NCBI GenBank assembly: GCA_963714205.1
Contig: CAVQNQ010000003.1
Coordinates: forward strand, 1 to 64,000
DNA length: 64,000 nucleotides
Direction of reading: 5' to 3'
Source of the DNA: CAVQNQ01 sp963714205
GTDB taxonomy: Bacteria > Acidobacteriota > Terriglobia > Bryobacterales > Bryobacteraceae
Shown here in pieces: positions 16,832 to 27,591 of the stretch. Below the pieces are notes generated by a model. It was not told the DNA's origin and did not search any database. It saw only the letters and a list, made by a program, of their open reading frames with translations. The stretch's first letter is position 1; every line of letters starts with the position of its first letter. The position numbers and the translations under genes were made by a program.

Positions 16832-18596
16832 ATGGGATCTCTGCCCGTAACGATCGAATCCGGCCGCCGGCTGCCCGATTATCTGCCGGCCCGCATGGTG
16901 AACGAGTACGTCTATTGTCCCCGCCTCTTCTTCTATGAATGGGTGGATGGCATTTTCCAGGAGAGCGCCGATACTGTCGAGGGTGCCTTCCAACACCGCC
17001 ACGTCGACGAAACTGCTACTCCTCTGCCCGCGCCCGCCGATCTGCCCCAGTCCATCCACTCGCGTTCCGCCACGCTCGCGAGCGAGAGCCTGCGCGTCAT
17101 CGCCAGGATGGACCTGATCGAAGCGGATGCTGGTGTTGTCACCCCCGTGGACTATAAGCACGGGCGGCCGCGTGAAGGTCCCAATGGCCTGGATCTTTGG
17201 CCCGCCGATCGCGCCCAACTGGCCGTGCAGGGCCTCATCCTCAGGGAGAACGGCTATCCCTGCCGCGAAGGCATAGTCTATTACCGGAAGACCGGCCAGC
17301 GCGTGCGCGTAGAATTTGACGACACGCTCGTCGCCGATACTTGGAAGCTCATCGGCGAAGCGTGGGGCCTCGCCGAGGCGGGTGGCATTCCGCCGCCGCT
17401 AGTCGACTCTCCCAAGTGCCCCGGATGCTCGCTGGCCGGCATCTGTCTTCCCGATGAGACGCTCGCTGCGGCGGAGGCCGAGCCGGATACCCCTCCCCGC
17501 CAACTAGAGCTCTTCGAGACGTTCCGCCACAAGCCCGTCAAGCGGGAGGAGGTCCGGCCACTGGTCACACCGCGCAGCGAGCTGCGTCCTCTATACCTCA
17601 ACAGCCAGGGCGTGCGGGTGGGCAAGTCCGGAGCCGTCCTCCAGGTACGCGAGAAAGAAACCTTGCTTCAGGAAGTGCGCATTGGAGAGATCTGCCAGGT
17701 GAACCTCATGGGGAACGTCCAGATTTCAACCCAGGCCGTGCAGGCCCTCTGCGAGGCCAGCGTGCCGGTGTGCTACTTCTCCATGGGTGGCTGGTTCTAT
17801 GGCATCACCATCGGGCTCGAATGCGAAGAACGTGTTCCTGCGCCGCAGCCAGTTCCGCCTCTCCGGGGAGGACTACTTCTCCCTCGCCGTCGCTCGGCGC
17901 TTAGTCGCCGGGAAGATCCGTAACCAGCGCACCCTATTGCAGCGCAACCATGTCGAGCCCGACCGCCGAACGTTGTCGGACCTCAAGGATATGGCCGACC
18001 GCGCCGAACAGACAGGATCGATTGAGGAACTGCTCGGCAGCGAAGGCAACGGCGCGCGACTCTATTTCCGCGATTTCGCCGGAATGATCAAGCTCGACGA
18101 ATCCGGGCGCGACACGTCCGCGATGCCGTTCGATTTCGAAACCCGCAACCGCCGTCCCCCGCGCGACCCTGTGAATGCCCTCCTTTCCCTGGGCTACAGC
18201 CTCCTCGCCAAGGACTTGACCGTAGCGTGCTACGCTGTCGGTTTCGATCCGTATATAGGTTTTTACCACCAGCCGCGTTTTGGCCGCCCCGCTTTGGCCC
18301 TGGATCTTATGGAACCGTTTCGGCCGCTGATCGTCGACTCCGCCGTCCTGACCGCGATCAATACAGGAATGATCACCCCTCGCGACTTTGTGCGCGTGGG
18401 CGGATCCGTGGCCCTTACCGCCGCCGGGCGCAAGGCGTTCTTTCGCGCGTACGAGCTGCGGATGGACGCACTCGTGACCCACCCGCTGTTCGATTACCGA
18501 GTGAGCTATAGACGCATGCTCGAAATCCAGTCCCGGCTGCTGGCACGGGTGCTGGAGGGTGAGATCAGTGAATATCCCGTGTTCACCACGCGCTAA
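16832..18596 (+). CDS. cas4/cas1: Cas4-Cas1 fusion adaptation protein, with a frameshift
   Basis: The Cas4 part (1 to about 215) has Cys29 and Cys196/199/205 for the iron-sulfur cluster, Asp94, and the nuclease motif VDYKHG (Asp107, Lys109). Cas1 starts about residue 252 (RPLYLNSQGVRVGKSG). At about 17813-17822 the frame must shift by one base: GWFYGITIGL continues as NAKNVFLRRSQFRLSGEDYF in another frame. Cas1 then runs to 18596, with candidate metal ligands Glu in LLGSEGNGARLYF, His in GFYHQPRFGRP and Asp in LDLMEPFRP. The fusion is typical of type I-G, and Cas4 selects PAM-bearing prespacers. The frameshift would truncate Cas1, but it may be an assembly error, as several core genes here show the same fault. 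Confidence 0.88.
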
Positions 18597-18785
18597 TAAT
18601 GACGATGCGAGCGCCAGCGCGGCAACCGGATCCCGGCCACCGCTCGCACCGCGCCAAGAGTCGTTGCGCCTATGACTTGCGGCATGGACAGGCCGCGATC
18701 AACGATGAGAATCGCAGGGCTTTGGAGACCCGCTCGCAAGTGGGCTCCCAGGTCTTTGAAAATTGAATAGGATAGATACTAGGCT
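18597..18785 (+). promoter_or_regulatory. CRISPR leader
   Basis: These 189 bp lie between the cas1 stop and the first repeat and end AAAATTGAATAGG followed by ATAGATACTAGGCT, an AT-rich run just before the array. Position next to cas1, intact repeats on this side and decayed repeats at the far end all mark this as the leader. It should hold the array promoter and the integration signals. Confidence 0.75.
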
Positions 18786-21700
18786 ATTTCCACGGCCGCG
18801 TGGCCGTGGCCTCATTGAAGCCTGCAGCGCTCGCCGCAGACGTCGGATTGCCGCAGCTAGCATTTCCACGGCCGCGTGGCCGTGGCCTCATTGAAGCTGA
18901 TGGCCGACGCTCCATTTCCACGGCCGCGTGGCCGTGGCCTCATTGAAGCCTCAATCGCGATGCCGCAGTCGATTTCCACGGCCGCGTGGCCGTGGCCTCA
19001 TTGAAGCCCGGTCTCCTACTACCAGGATCCGGACTGGAGGCGCATTTCCACGGCCGCGTGGCCGTGGCCTCATTGAAGCGTGTGAAGCGTTTCGCTCCTC
19101 CAAGGATGCGGCCTATTTCCACGGCCGCGTGGCCGTGGCCTCATTGAAGCGTATTGGCCGCGGCCAGGTGGGTGGTCTGCACCTCCATTTCCACGGCCGC
19201 GTGGCCGTGGCCTCATTGAAGCGGATGCGGTTGTCTTAAATAGGGTGTTACACTTTTATTTCCACGGCCGCGTGGCCGTGGCCTCATTGAAGCACCCAAA
19301 GCCTTTTTGCCATCATGCCGCCATATCAGATTTCCACGGCCGCGTGGCCGTGGCCTCATTGAAGCCCCGTAGCCTTTGCGTTCCCCATGCTCCATGCCGT
19401 CATTTCCACGGCCGCGTGGCCGTGGCCTCATTGAAGCACAGTTTACCGCACGGTTGTCAAGAGCTTCCTTAAATATTTCCACGGCCGCGTGGCCGTGGCC
19501 TCATTGAAGCCACCGGCACCGGCTCCGTGCAGATTGGTATCGGCACATTTCCACGGCCGCGTGGCCGTGGCCTCATTGAAGCTGAAACCCGGCTAAAAAG
19601 AAAGGCCCCAGCGTTGCGATTTCCACGGCCGCGTGGCCGTGGCCTCATTGAAGCAAGCATATCTGGAACGGCAGGAGCAGGAACCCGCCGATTTCCACGG
19701 CCGCGTGGCCGTGGCCTCATTGAAGCGTTGCACAGCCGCCAAACTGATAAGGGTTGTCATTGTATTTCCACGGCCGCGTGGCCGTGGCCTCATTGAAGCG
19801 GCGTTTTGTCAGTGCGCGACGTGGGGCGCGACGCCCATTTCCACGGCCGCGTGGCCGTGGCCTCATTGAAGCGATGCAAGCACCCATTCGTCGCTGCCAA
19901 AGGCGATATTTCCACGGCCGCGTGGCCGTGGCCTCATTGAAGCGTGCCAGCGCGTCATCAGCAGAATGACCGCAGCACCATTTCCACGGCCGCGTGGCCG
20001 TGGCCTCATTGAAGCCTTCAGCAGCCTCCGGCGCTGTTTCCAGAGGATAAATTTCCACGGCCGCGTGGCCGTGGCCTCATTGAAGCGCAATACTATCCAA
20101 TTTACAATTCAATAGTCCTTCATTTCCACGGCCGCGTGGCCGTGGCCTCATTGAAGCTCAAGGTTGACTCGAAGCCTGTAGAGTTGAGTGTGATTTCCAC
20201 GGCCGCGTGGCCGTGGCCTCATTGAAGCTGCATCCGCCGCGCGTTCTCTTGCTGAGCCACCACGATTTCCACGGCCGCGTGGCCGTGGCCTCATTGAAGC
20301 TATGTCGTGGTGTTTGTCGTTCCGGTTTTCACTGGATTTCCACGGCCGCGTGGCCGTGGCCTCATTGAAGCCCCGGTATCGCTATCCACCCGCCCTCTTC
20401 GTACCCTATTTCCACGGCCGCGTGGCCGTGGCCTCATTGAAGCGGCTCGGACAAGCCCCGCGTGGGCCTCGCGTACTTATTTCCACGGCCGCGTGGCCGT
20501 GGCCTCATTGAAGCGTCGAAGATGCGGTGCGGGCGGCCCTGCTGCTCCGTCATTTCCACGGCCGCGTGGCCGTGGCCTCATTGAAGCACCGAGGATTCCT
20601 TCTCGATGTACTCGACGGCTTCATTTCCACGGCCGCGTGGCCGTGGCCTCATTGAAGCACGCGCCAGCGCCAGAACGGTCCGCCGCCCTCCTCGATTTCC
20701 ACGGCCGCGTGGCCGTGGCCTCATTGAAGCGTGTGCGTTGTCAATCGCAAGCTGTCTGGCCTTATATTTCCACGGCCGCGTGGCCGTGGCCTCATTGAAG
20801 CAGATGCAGCGCCTCGGCTGTGATGCCGTAATCCGCCATTTCCACGGCCGCGTGGCCGTGGCCTCATTGAAGCTCCTATTGAGCGGATTGAGGATGCAGT
20901 GGCGCAAGATTTCCACGGCCGCGTGGCCGTGGCCTCATTGAAGCCTACTTTGTTTCTCCGCTTCGGCGGCCTCGCCTTAATTTCCACGGCCGCGTGGCCG
21001 TGGCCTCATTGAAGCTATTCAAGATTGGTGGACTGCTATGCAGGCAGCGGATTTCCACGGCCGCGTGGCCGTGGCCTCATTGAAGCCTGTTGCAGACAAT
21101 CGGTGGCGGCTCTCTCCTCCAAATTTCCACGGCCGCGTGGCCGTGGCCTCATTGAAGCATGTATTTCCGGTACACGGTGCAGACCGGAAGCGGCATTTCC
21201 ACGGCCGCGTGGCCGTGGCCTCATTGAAGCCCGTGGCGCTTACGAGGTTAACTCGCATCCAGGGATATTTCCACGGCCGCGTGGCCGTGGCCTCATTGAA
21301 GCAGCTGGGTCACAGACCACAAAACGATCCTTGACCTGATTTCCACGGCCGCGTGGCCGTGGCCTCATTGAAGCGTTTGCTAGCTCAGTGGCTGTCCAGA
21401 TCCAGCCTACATTTCCACGGCCGCGTGGCCGTGGCCTCATTGAAGCGTCGCGTCCCCGAAGTTGCTCATGCGAAGATTGTTGATTTCCACGGCCGCGTGG
21501 CCGTGGCCTCATTGAAGCCGCATGACCCAGGATTACCGCTGGGTTAAGAACCGCATTTCCACGGCCGCGTGGCCGTGGCCTCATTGAAGCAGCACTTACC
21601 CCCACACCGCCAACAATCGCATCTCCATTTCCACGGCCGCGTGGCCGTGGCCTCATTGAAGCTGCGCTGGACTGGACGGGGAAGTTAGCCCCTTCCCTAT

Positions 21701-24700
21701 TTCCACGGCCGCGTGGCCGTGGCCTCATTGAAGCAGTTACCGGACCTCCTGCCGGGAGAGAGGGTAGCGTATTTCCACGGCCGCGTGGCCGTGGCCTCAT
21801 TGAAGCCAGATGCATCTCTGGAAACCGCGCAAACCCCGATATTTCCACGGCCGCGTGGCCGTGGCCTCATTGAAGCGGGGATCGCGACGGCAGGGGCGGC
21901 GGGGCTGGCGGCATATTTCCACGGCCGCGTGGCCGTGGCCTCATTGAAGCTTGTCAGTCTGGAACCACCAGCGCCGTTCCTGCGCATTTCCACGGCCGCG
22001 TGGCCGTGGCCTCATTGAAGCTGGGTAGGTCGCCTGATTTAGGAGTGGGCTTGTCCATTTCCACGGCCGCGTGGCCGTGGCCTCATTGAAGCCCGTAGGC
22101 TCGCCGTTTCGGGGTAACTCGTGGCAGATTTCCACGGCCGCGTGGCCGTGGCCTCATTGAAGCGAGCCAGAGAATGTGGGACTCCAGCTTGTGCCATAGA
22201 ATTTCCACGGCCGCGTGGCCGTGGCCTCATTGAAGCCGGACGCCCGACAAGGGGTGCGAATACTGCTCGGATATTTCCACGGCCGCGTGGCCGTGGCCTC
22301 ATTGAAGCAGGATGCCGACGCGAATCTGGAAACCGCCAACGAGATTTCCACGGCCGCGTGGCCGTGGCCTCATTGAAGCATTTCGAAGCCGGGGTGGGGA
22401 CCGGAAGGACGAAATATTTCCACGGCCGCGTGGCCGTGGCCTCATTGAAGCCGCGCCCGGCATTGGCTGTCCGCGCCCACTTGTAATATTTCCACGGCCG
22501 CGTGGCCGTGGCCTCATTGAAGCAACGTCTACGCAGTCCGCGGCGAGCAGCCCCAAACTCATTTCCACGGCCGCGTGGCCGTGGCCTCATTGAAGCTCGC
22601 CGATTGTTACATTCGATCCGGTATCTTGAATGCATTTCCACGGCCGCGTGGCCGTGGCCTCATTGAAGCCATGTGGCCGCCCTTCTTCGCCTTGGCGTTG
22701 ATTGATTTCCACGGCCGCGTGGCCGTGGCCTCATTGAAGCTTATATGGGACGGATCAAACACCGAACCGAGTCGAAATTTCCACGGCCGCGTGGCCGTGG
22801 CCTCATTGAAGCGGGCCTGATGATCGTGGGGATGGTGCTGTTCTACCATTTCCACGGCCGCGTGGCCGTGGCCTCATTGAAGCGAAACGAGCGCCGAGAA
22901 CAGCACGTCATTCGCCGGATTTCCACGGCCGCGTGGCCGTGGCCTCATTGAAGCTGGACGGCGACGTAGACGCCTGATTCTGGTAGAACATTTCCACGGC
23001 CGCGTGGCCGTGGCCTCATTGAAGCTCCTGCGCGTAGAAATCGTCCTCGATCACCGGCCAGAATTTCCACGGCCGCGTGGCCGTGGCCTCATTGAAGCAC
23101 GCCACCACCTTCAGCAGCCGGTCGTTGCTCGCCCATTTCCACGGCCGCGTGGCCGTGGCCTCATTGAAGCTCGAATGATCCCGTGAACAATCCGCTACCG
23201 TTGGCTATTTCCACGGCCGCGTGGCCGTGGCCTCATTGAAGCGCCGCCGCAGGTGCAACAGGCCATGCAGGCCCAAAATTTCCACGGCCGCGTGGCCGTG
23301 GCCTCATTGAAGCTCGAATGATCCCGTGAACAATCCGCTACCGTTGGCTATTTCCACGGCCGCGTGGCCGTGGCCTCATTGAAGCGCCGCCGCAGGTGCA
23401 ACAGGCCATGCAGGCCCAAAATTTCCACGGCCGCGTGGCCGTGGCCTCATTGAAGCTCGAGAGTGCGATTGAAGCGGGATTTACGAAGTCTCATTTCCAC
23501 GGCCGCGTGGCCGTGGCCTCATTGAAGCAGTAACAACCGCTGCAAGAGCAACAGAGCTGGTGCATTTCCACGGCCGCGTGGCCGTGGCCTCATTGAAGCC
23601 CGTCAACGCACTCAACCTCGTGCCCGTGCTCACATTTCCACGGCCGCGTGGCCGTGGCCTCATTGAAGCTTCGAGAGCGATGGTCTCCGAGATGCCCTCG
23701 GCTTCATTTCCACGGCCGCGTGGCCGTGGCCTCATTGAAGCGTCGCCAACACGCTGGTGCAGGTTTCCGGCAGCGACATTTCCACGGCCGCGTGGCCGTG
23801 GCCTCATTGAAGCGTGATTCGAGAATCGAAAACGATTGGAGGAGTGAAGTAATTTCCACGGCCGCGTGGCCGTGGCCTCATTGAAGCAATTTGTGGGATT
23901 ACTCAGCACGCGATACCACCTCATTTCCACGGCCGCGTGGCCGTGGCCTCATTGAAGCCTGTTGTAGTAGTTCCGTTCAGCGTACAAGCGAGCGTATTTC
24001 CACGGCCGCGTGGCCGTGGCCTCATTGAAGCGTCTATGAAGCCGCTGCTCTCTCGCTCTGAATCGATATTTCCACGGCCGCGTGGCCGTGGCCTCATTGA
24101 AGCCGTCGCGGCTCCGGTCTCGCCGGTTTCGCCCTCTCCATTTCCACGGCCGCGTGGCCGTGGCCTCATTGAAGCGATCACCGGCGAGACGTACTTGTAA
24201 TCCTTGGCCGCATTTCCACGGCCGCGTGGCCGTGGCCTCATTGAAGCCTGGGTGCTCGATTCCGAGAATTTCGCCAACGAGGATATTTCCACGGCCGCGT
24301 GGCCGTGGCCTCATTGAAGCGCCTGGGAGAGGTCGAGGGCGTTGGATGGCGCGACATTTCCACGGCCGCGTGGCCGTGGCCTCATTGAAGCTCAGCAATT
24401 CCGTTATCGCAGCGATACTACGGCTCAATTTCCACGGCCGCGTGGCCGTGGCCTCATTGAAGCGATAGGGCGAATGGCATGATAGCAAACGAGTCGCGTA
24501 TTTCCACGGCCGCGTGGCCGTGGCCTCATTGAAGCTCGAACTCCTCAAACGCCTTCGCGGATTTCTCTTCTTATTTCCACGGCCGCGTGGCCGTGGCCTC
24601 ATTGAAGCGGTAGAGGGATCGGACATGGCTACTCCTGGGGTTCATTTCCACGGCCGCGTGGCCGTGGCCTCATTGAAGCCTCAAGTCCATGCACATTGCC

Positions 24701-25469
24701 CCGGATGCCATTCCGATTTCCACGGCCGCGTGGCCGTGGCCTCATTGAAGCGGAGTGATCAGCCGGCGATCGGTGGCACTCTCGAAATTTCCACGGCCGC
24801 GTGGCCGTGGCCTCATTGAAGCGCATTGTTCTGCCTTTTCGCGGTGCTCGCCTCGCCCATTTCCACGGCCGCGTGGCCGTGGCCTCATTGAAGCTGGAGA
24901 TCAACTCCAACACCACGCATTTACCGACATTTCCACGGCCGCGTGGCCGTGGCCTCATTGAAGCTGGATGAAGCGATGCCGGGGCGGAGTCAAACCGCTT
25001 CATTTCCACGGCCGCGTGGCCGTGGCCTCATTGAAGCCGTACAGCGTAAGGGCGGCCTGGTAGTCCGTGCCCGCATTTCCACGGCCGCGTGGCCGTGGCC
25101 TCATTGAAGCACTTTGTCTCCTGAATTGGCCCCGTCAATCCAGATCATTTCCACGGCCGCGTGGCCGTGGCCTCATTGAAGCGAAGGGCGTGTCGATTCA
25201 GAGAAACTAATCCGGGTGATTTCCACGGCCGCGTGGCCGTGGCCTCATTGAAGCCCGTCTCAGTCATTTCTAGACTCCAATCTTAGGCATATTTCCACGG
25301 CCGCGTGGCCGTGGCCTCATTGAAGCGCTTCCGCTGTTTTCGGCCGGCGGATCGGCCTGCGGATTTCCACGGCCGCGTGGCCGTGGCCTCATTGAAGCAG
25401 GTCACGGCGGGAGGGGGAACGGGTACACTTACCATTTCCACGGCCGCGTGGCCGTGGCCTCATTGAAGC
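18786..25469 (+). CRISPR. Type I-G CRISPR array, 94 intact 36-nt repeats
   Basis: By hand count there are 94 repeats of 36 nt (possible error of one or two). The repeat starts ATTTCC, has perfect 8-bp arms CCACGGCC and GGCCGTGG around loop GCGT, and ends CTCATTGAAGC. No variant was noticed among them. Most spacers are 34-38 nt. Exceptions are the first three from the leader: 40 nt (18822-18861), 16 nt (18898-18913) and 22 nt (18950-18971). Two neighbouring spacers (23171-23206 and 23243-23277) are repeated at 23314-23349 and 23386-23420, a tandem duplication of two units. The stable hairpin is the expected substrate of the Cas6-like activity of Csb2. Confidence 0.98.
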
Positions 25470-25505
25470 GTGGATCTCATGGCGCCCAAACAGGACCAGC
25501 AGCAG

Positions 25506-25678
25506 ATTTCCACGGCCGGTGGCCTCATTGAAGCCTGGCCCCCTCTTCCAGACTTTCGGGACGCTGACTCATTTCCGCGGCCGGCTGGACGCGGCCCCAT
25601 TGAAGCCGTACCCCCCGGCAACATTCTGTCGCCCCTCGCGGCATTTCTAGGGCCGCGTGGCGATGGCCTTATTTAAGC
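25506..25678 (+). repeat. Decayed terminal repeats of the CRISPR array
   Basis: Three degenerate copies continue the array. The copy at 25506-25534 lacks 7 nt, which destroys the hairpin. Those at 25571-25606 and 25643-25678 keep 36 nt but carry several substitutions each (for example ATTTCTAGG, and TTTAAGC at the end). Repeat decay at the leader-distal end is normal for ageing arrays and fixes the array polarity. The last copy lies 26 bp from the integrase stop codon. Confidence 0.9.
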
Positions 25679-25704
25679 CACTACGCGTCATGAGGCGGGC
25701 AAGA

Positions 25705-27084
25705 TCAGGCAATCGCGACTACCTGGGCCTTCTTTGGCCGACCGACGCCCCGCTTCTCCTCCGGCGGCTTTACAACACCCTGCCTGATCCATGATTCCGT
25801 GACAGCCTGATTTAAGCTCGTTTGCCGCGCGCGAACCCATGGCATGTAGTGACGCTCGGTGGTCTTGATCGATGAGTGTCCCAAGATGATCGACACCTCT
25901 TCAAGCCTCATTCCGGAGAGCAGAGATTCCACTGCGAAAGTGTCTCGGAACATGTGCGGGTGGCTTCGCTTCGGGCTTCCGTCCGGTTCTTTCAGATCGG
26001 CCAGCTTGAACAGCTTCACATAGCTCCGTTGCCAATTCGAAACCACTGTTTTGGCGTTCCCGCATCCTGTCCAGAAGAAGTACTTCTCGTTCGTGTTGCC
26101 TTTTTGGCTGGCAGGCACGCTCACTAGCAAATCCGCAACGCGCGGCGGGATGGGGCAGTAGACCGGATCTCCCGTCTTCCTCTGGTACACCATGACGCTC
26201 CACATTCCGGTGGCGGGATCGAGTTGCAGGCGGTGCTTTTCGAGGGTGACCGCGTCTCGGATGCGGAGCCCCGTCCATCGCATCAGTTCTGAGAGCGCGC
26301 GAATTCGCTCCCCACCGAGGGTCATGGAGTTGTGCCTGTCCACGCTCGGACGGTCGCTGTAGAGGTACGTGGCGTCAAGAACGGCCTTATATTCGGCAGG
26401 CTGAAAATAGCCGGTCTGAGTGACCTTCACCTGAATCTTGCCGAGGCCTTTCGTGAGATCCGCGGCGAAGTTGCGCGGCAACCATCCGCTACGCTCGCAA
26501 AACCAGAAAAATCCGATTACCTGTCCCTGGCGCTTCCGCCTGGTGAGATCGTCAACCTTCCACGTGCTGCGCCATTCGCGGATGGTGTTCAAATCCAGTT
26601 CGGATAAGAACCTGATGCCCTTCTGGTCGCAGAACCATAGCAGGCTCGTTGCATTCGAGGGGCGCGGCGGCCCGTTGGGGTTCTTCGGATCTTTCGCCGT
26701 GCGGCGCTCGAATACCGTGGCCTTCTTCTGGAGCGTGGCTTCCGAGTTCCCCCGGTCTCTGGAATCGGCCATAAAGGCGGCCACAGCCATTTCGACCGTA
26801 GGCCGCGGCGGTTCCGGTGTGGCGTCCGCAGCCGGCGTCGGCGCATACTCTTCGGGGCGGATCGGAGATCCTACCCGTTCCCACAGAATCGCCAAATCGC
26901 GGGCGGCTTCTAGATCCCGCGCCTTGTCGGGAGGCAGAAACTTCGCCGTAGATAAGCGAATCCGCTTTTCGTTTAGCGTTCCGGTGATGAGAATGGGGCA
27001 GTCCGCGCCCTTACCGACGCAGGAGCGCTGATCCCATTCCGCCCTTTTGCAGGGAGCTTGGTGGCGTTTCTGGACTTTGAGCAT
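25705..27084 (-). CDS. Tyrosine recombinase (ssrA-associated island integrase)
   Basis: A 459-aa protein. A SAM-like core-binding domain spans about 95-210 (VEMAVAAFMADSRDRGNSEATL). The catalytic domain has Arg274 (TGLRIRDA), Lys303 (QRKTG), HMFR (His377-Arg380), His403 (LGHSSIKTTE) and nucleophile Tyr413 (RHYMPWV), so all active-site residues are present. The N-terminal cysteines C12, C22 and C29 may form a small zinc-binding part. The gene is next to the 3' end of ssrA and points away from it, the usual place for an integrase that targets that gene. It should catalyse integration and excision at the 17-bp repeats at 3-19 and 27175-27191. Confidence 0.92.
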   Translation of the reverse strand: MLKVQKRHQAPCKRAEWDQRSCVGKGADCPILITGTLNEKRIRLSTAKFLPPDKARDLEAARDLAILWERVGSPIRPEEYAPTPAADATPEPPRPTVEMAVAAFMADSRDRGNSEATLQKKATVFERRTAKDPKNPNGPPRPSNATSLLWFCDQKGIRFLSELDLNTIREWRSTWKVDDLTRRKRQGQVIGFFWFCERSGWLPRNFAADLTKGLGKIQVKVTQTGYFQPAEYKAVLDATYLYSDRPSVDRHNSMTLGGERIRALSELMRWTGLRIRDAVTLEKHRLQLDPATGMWSVMVYQRKTGDPVYCPIPPRVADLLVSVPASQKGNTNEKYFFWTGCGNAKTVVSNWQRSYVKLFKLADLKEPDGSPKRSHPHMFRDTFAVESLLSGMRLEEVSIILGHSSIKTTERHYMPWVRARQTSLNQAVTESWIRQGVVKPPEEKRGVGRPKKAQVVAIA

Positions 27085-27114
27085 GAGCGGTCTTTTGGTA
27101 GCATTGTACGCTCA

Positions 27115-27163
27115 TTGTCACGATTTGTCACGGTGAAATCTGGGTATCGGCTGTAAGTTGTTG
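27115..27163. promoter_or_regulatory. Candidate integrase arm-binding repeats and integrase promoter region
   Basis: Between the integrase start and the att core, TTGTCACG occurs twice in direct orientation (27115-27122 and 27125-27132, 10 bp apart). GTAAGTTGTTG (27153-27163) repeats the 11-mer found at 47-57 near the other end. Helical phasing of 10 bp is typical of protein-binding sites. The integrase promoter must also lie here, so its expression may be self-regulated. Confidence 0.4.
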
Positions 27164-27172
27164 ATTCTATTA

Positions 27173-27488
27173 TTGTGGAGGCGGGGGGAGTCGAACCCCC
27201 GTCCGAGAAAGCTCGCAATGAAGAGACTACGTGCGTAGCCGGCTCAGAAATTTCGGTCACCGCTTCCGAACCGGCGAGAGCGGCGGCGACCTAGCCCGAT
27301 TGATCTCGACCGCCGGCTCCGGACCGAAGCCTTTGGCCTATCCCGCAAAATGACGCTCACTCACCGCCGCGCGGGCTCAGCGGCTGGAGCGGCTACCTAA
27401 TTAATTAGGCAGCGTATGCAAACTGCGTGTTGTTGGCAGTTTTGTTTTTCCGATCGTTTTACGGGAGCTCGGAACCCGGCACGCCTCC
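27173..27488 (-). ncRNA. ssrA: tmRNA (transfer-messenger RNA)
   Basis: The 5' end GGAGGCG (27488-27482 on the minus strand) pairs with the 3' acceptor strand CGCCTCC. The T-arm GGGGGTTCGACTCCCCCC is intact. The reading frame GCC AAC AAC ACG CAG TTT GCA TAC GCT GCC TAA gives the tag ANNTQFAYAA, ending in the usual Ala-Ala for protease recognition, followed by a run of TAATTAATTA. It rescues stalled ribosomes with SmpB. The encoded 3' end is CAA rather than CCA, so CCA must be added after trimming. The island att core overlaps its 3' end at 27175-27191. Confidence 0.95.
27175..27191. repeat. Integrase-proximal attachment site in ssrA
   Basis: The 17 bp GTGGAGGCGGGGGGAGT lies within the T-arm and acceptor end of ssrA and matches 3-19 exactly. 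Integration at this place preserves the tmRNA sequence up to its discriminator base. With the integrase 90 bp away it marks the second boundary of the island. Confidence 0.8.
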
Positions 27489-27591
27489 CCACCCCGATTC
27501 AATCCCGTCGAATCCGTTGCGCCCCCACATTCGGGAAGCCTTTGGTGGGTCTTTCCATCTCGATACTACCACGCCCGGCTATAATCGGGAT

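Noticed and set aside
15603..18596. The CRISPR system being inactivated by frameshifts in two genes
   Set aside because: Core flagellar and RNase genes in the same sequence show the same kind of shift, so assembly indels are the simpler explanation; kept only as a caution.
18786..25678. Many long open frames on both strands with repeating peptides such as FHGRVAVASLK, PRPRGRGLIEA, FNEATATRPWK
   Set aside because: They are translations of the 36-nt CRISPR repeat, which has no stop in several frames; they have no start signals and no protein-level pattern beyond the repeat.
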